This document shows positions 32,515 through 32,629 of a DNA stretch of 32,629 nt, in pieces. The notes under the pieces were generated by a model. It ran no database searches and was not told where the DNA came from. It saw only the letters and a list, made by a program, of their open reading frames with translations. Positions within the stretch are counted from its first letter, which is position 1, and each line of letters begins with the position of its first letter. Both the position numbers and the translations under genes were made by a program. Origin of the DNA: Crocinitomicaceae bacterium (GTDB lineage: Bacteria > Bacteroidota > Bacteroidia > Flavobacteriales_D > Crocinitomicaceae); contig JAQWYK010000009.1 in assembly GCA_029254025.1 (NCBI GenBank), forward strand, positions 1-32,629, given 5' to 3'.

Positions 32515-32629
32515 ATGAACACGTTAAAAAACACAGTTAGTTTAATCGGACGCTTAGGGCAAGATCCGAAAATCAACGCAGTTGGAAAAGACAACAAGGT
32601 TGCAAAGTTTTCGGTGGCTACAAATGAAG
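32515..32629 (+). CDS. ssb: Single-stranded DNA-binding protein, 5' part
   Basis: Binds single-stranded DNA during replication, recombination and repair. Only the first 38 residues lie in the window, beginning MNTLKNTVSLIGRLGQDPKI and continuing to VAKFSVATNE. This is the start of the OB-fold: the first beta strand, the LIGRLGQDP motif and the KVAKFSVATN strand are the strongest SSB signature. The gene continues past the right edge. The start was chosen because SSB proteins begin a few residues before this motif. Confidence 0.93.
   Translation, partial: MNTLKNTVSLIGRLGQDPKINAVGKDNKVAKFSVATNE

Noticed and set aside
1-32629. CRISPR arrays, insertion sequences, prophage or defence genes
   Set aside because: No regularly spaced direct repeats, transposase or integrase motifs, or known defence domains were found on either strand.

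Overview
The window is AT-rich and comes from a Bacteroidota chromosome, most likely order Flavobacteriales (a Crocinitomicaceae/Fluviicola-like bacterium is my inference). Evidence: three secreted proteins end in Por/type IX secretion (T9SS) sorting domains; there are two TonB receptors with carboxypeptidase-regulatory N-domains; the threonine dehydrogenase, homogentisate dioxygenase and zinc-poor DnaG are of the Bacteroidetes type; promoters resemble TAnnTTTG; most genes lack Shine-Dalgarno sites; and the tRNA has no encoded CCA.

Layout. 1-159: the tail of a T9SS type B-sorted gene, then about 750 bp with no gene I can support. 912-5014 (minus): a secreted subtilisin-like protease, a MORN-repeat (YwqK-like) exported protein and an SDR-type L-threonine 3-dehydrogenase. 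5341-7693 (plus): homogentisate 1,2-dioxygenase and 4-hydroxyphenylpyruvate dioxygenase, two consecutive steps of tyrosine breakdown, closed by a terminator. 7907-10351 (minus): a MORN-repeat lipoprotein and, 3 nt downstream, dnaG. 10513-11790 (plus): an ArsC-like protein and an EamA transporter. 11802-13598 (minus): lepA. 13845-13931: tRNA-Ser(GGA). 14010-16725 (plus): an ExbB/TolQ channel, an unknown four-helix membrane protein and two unusual ExbD proteins, ending in an 18-bp terminator. 16984-25196 (minus): purH, then mreB-mreC-mreD-mrdA-rodA and a CPBP membrane protease, mostly with 4-nt overlaps; this is the elongasome operon. 25372-26589 (minus): a secreted beta-solenoid-like T9SS cargo protein. 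26721-29380 (plus): promoter, TPP riboswitch and TonB receptor, a predicted thiamine-uptake unit. 29606-32050: a second TonB receptor. 32515 to the edge: start of ssb.

Most of the window is core genome. No mobile element, CRISPR array or recognisable defence island was seen. The points most worth a second look are the ExbB/unknown/ExbD/ExbD cluster with split ExbD periplasmic domains and an acidic ExbB extension, the riboswitch-controlled receptor, the DnaG zinc finger with most ligands lost, the protease coupled to rodA, and 7-bp-periodic intergenic repeats.
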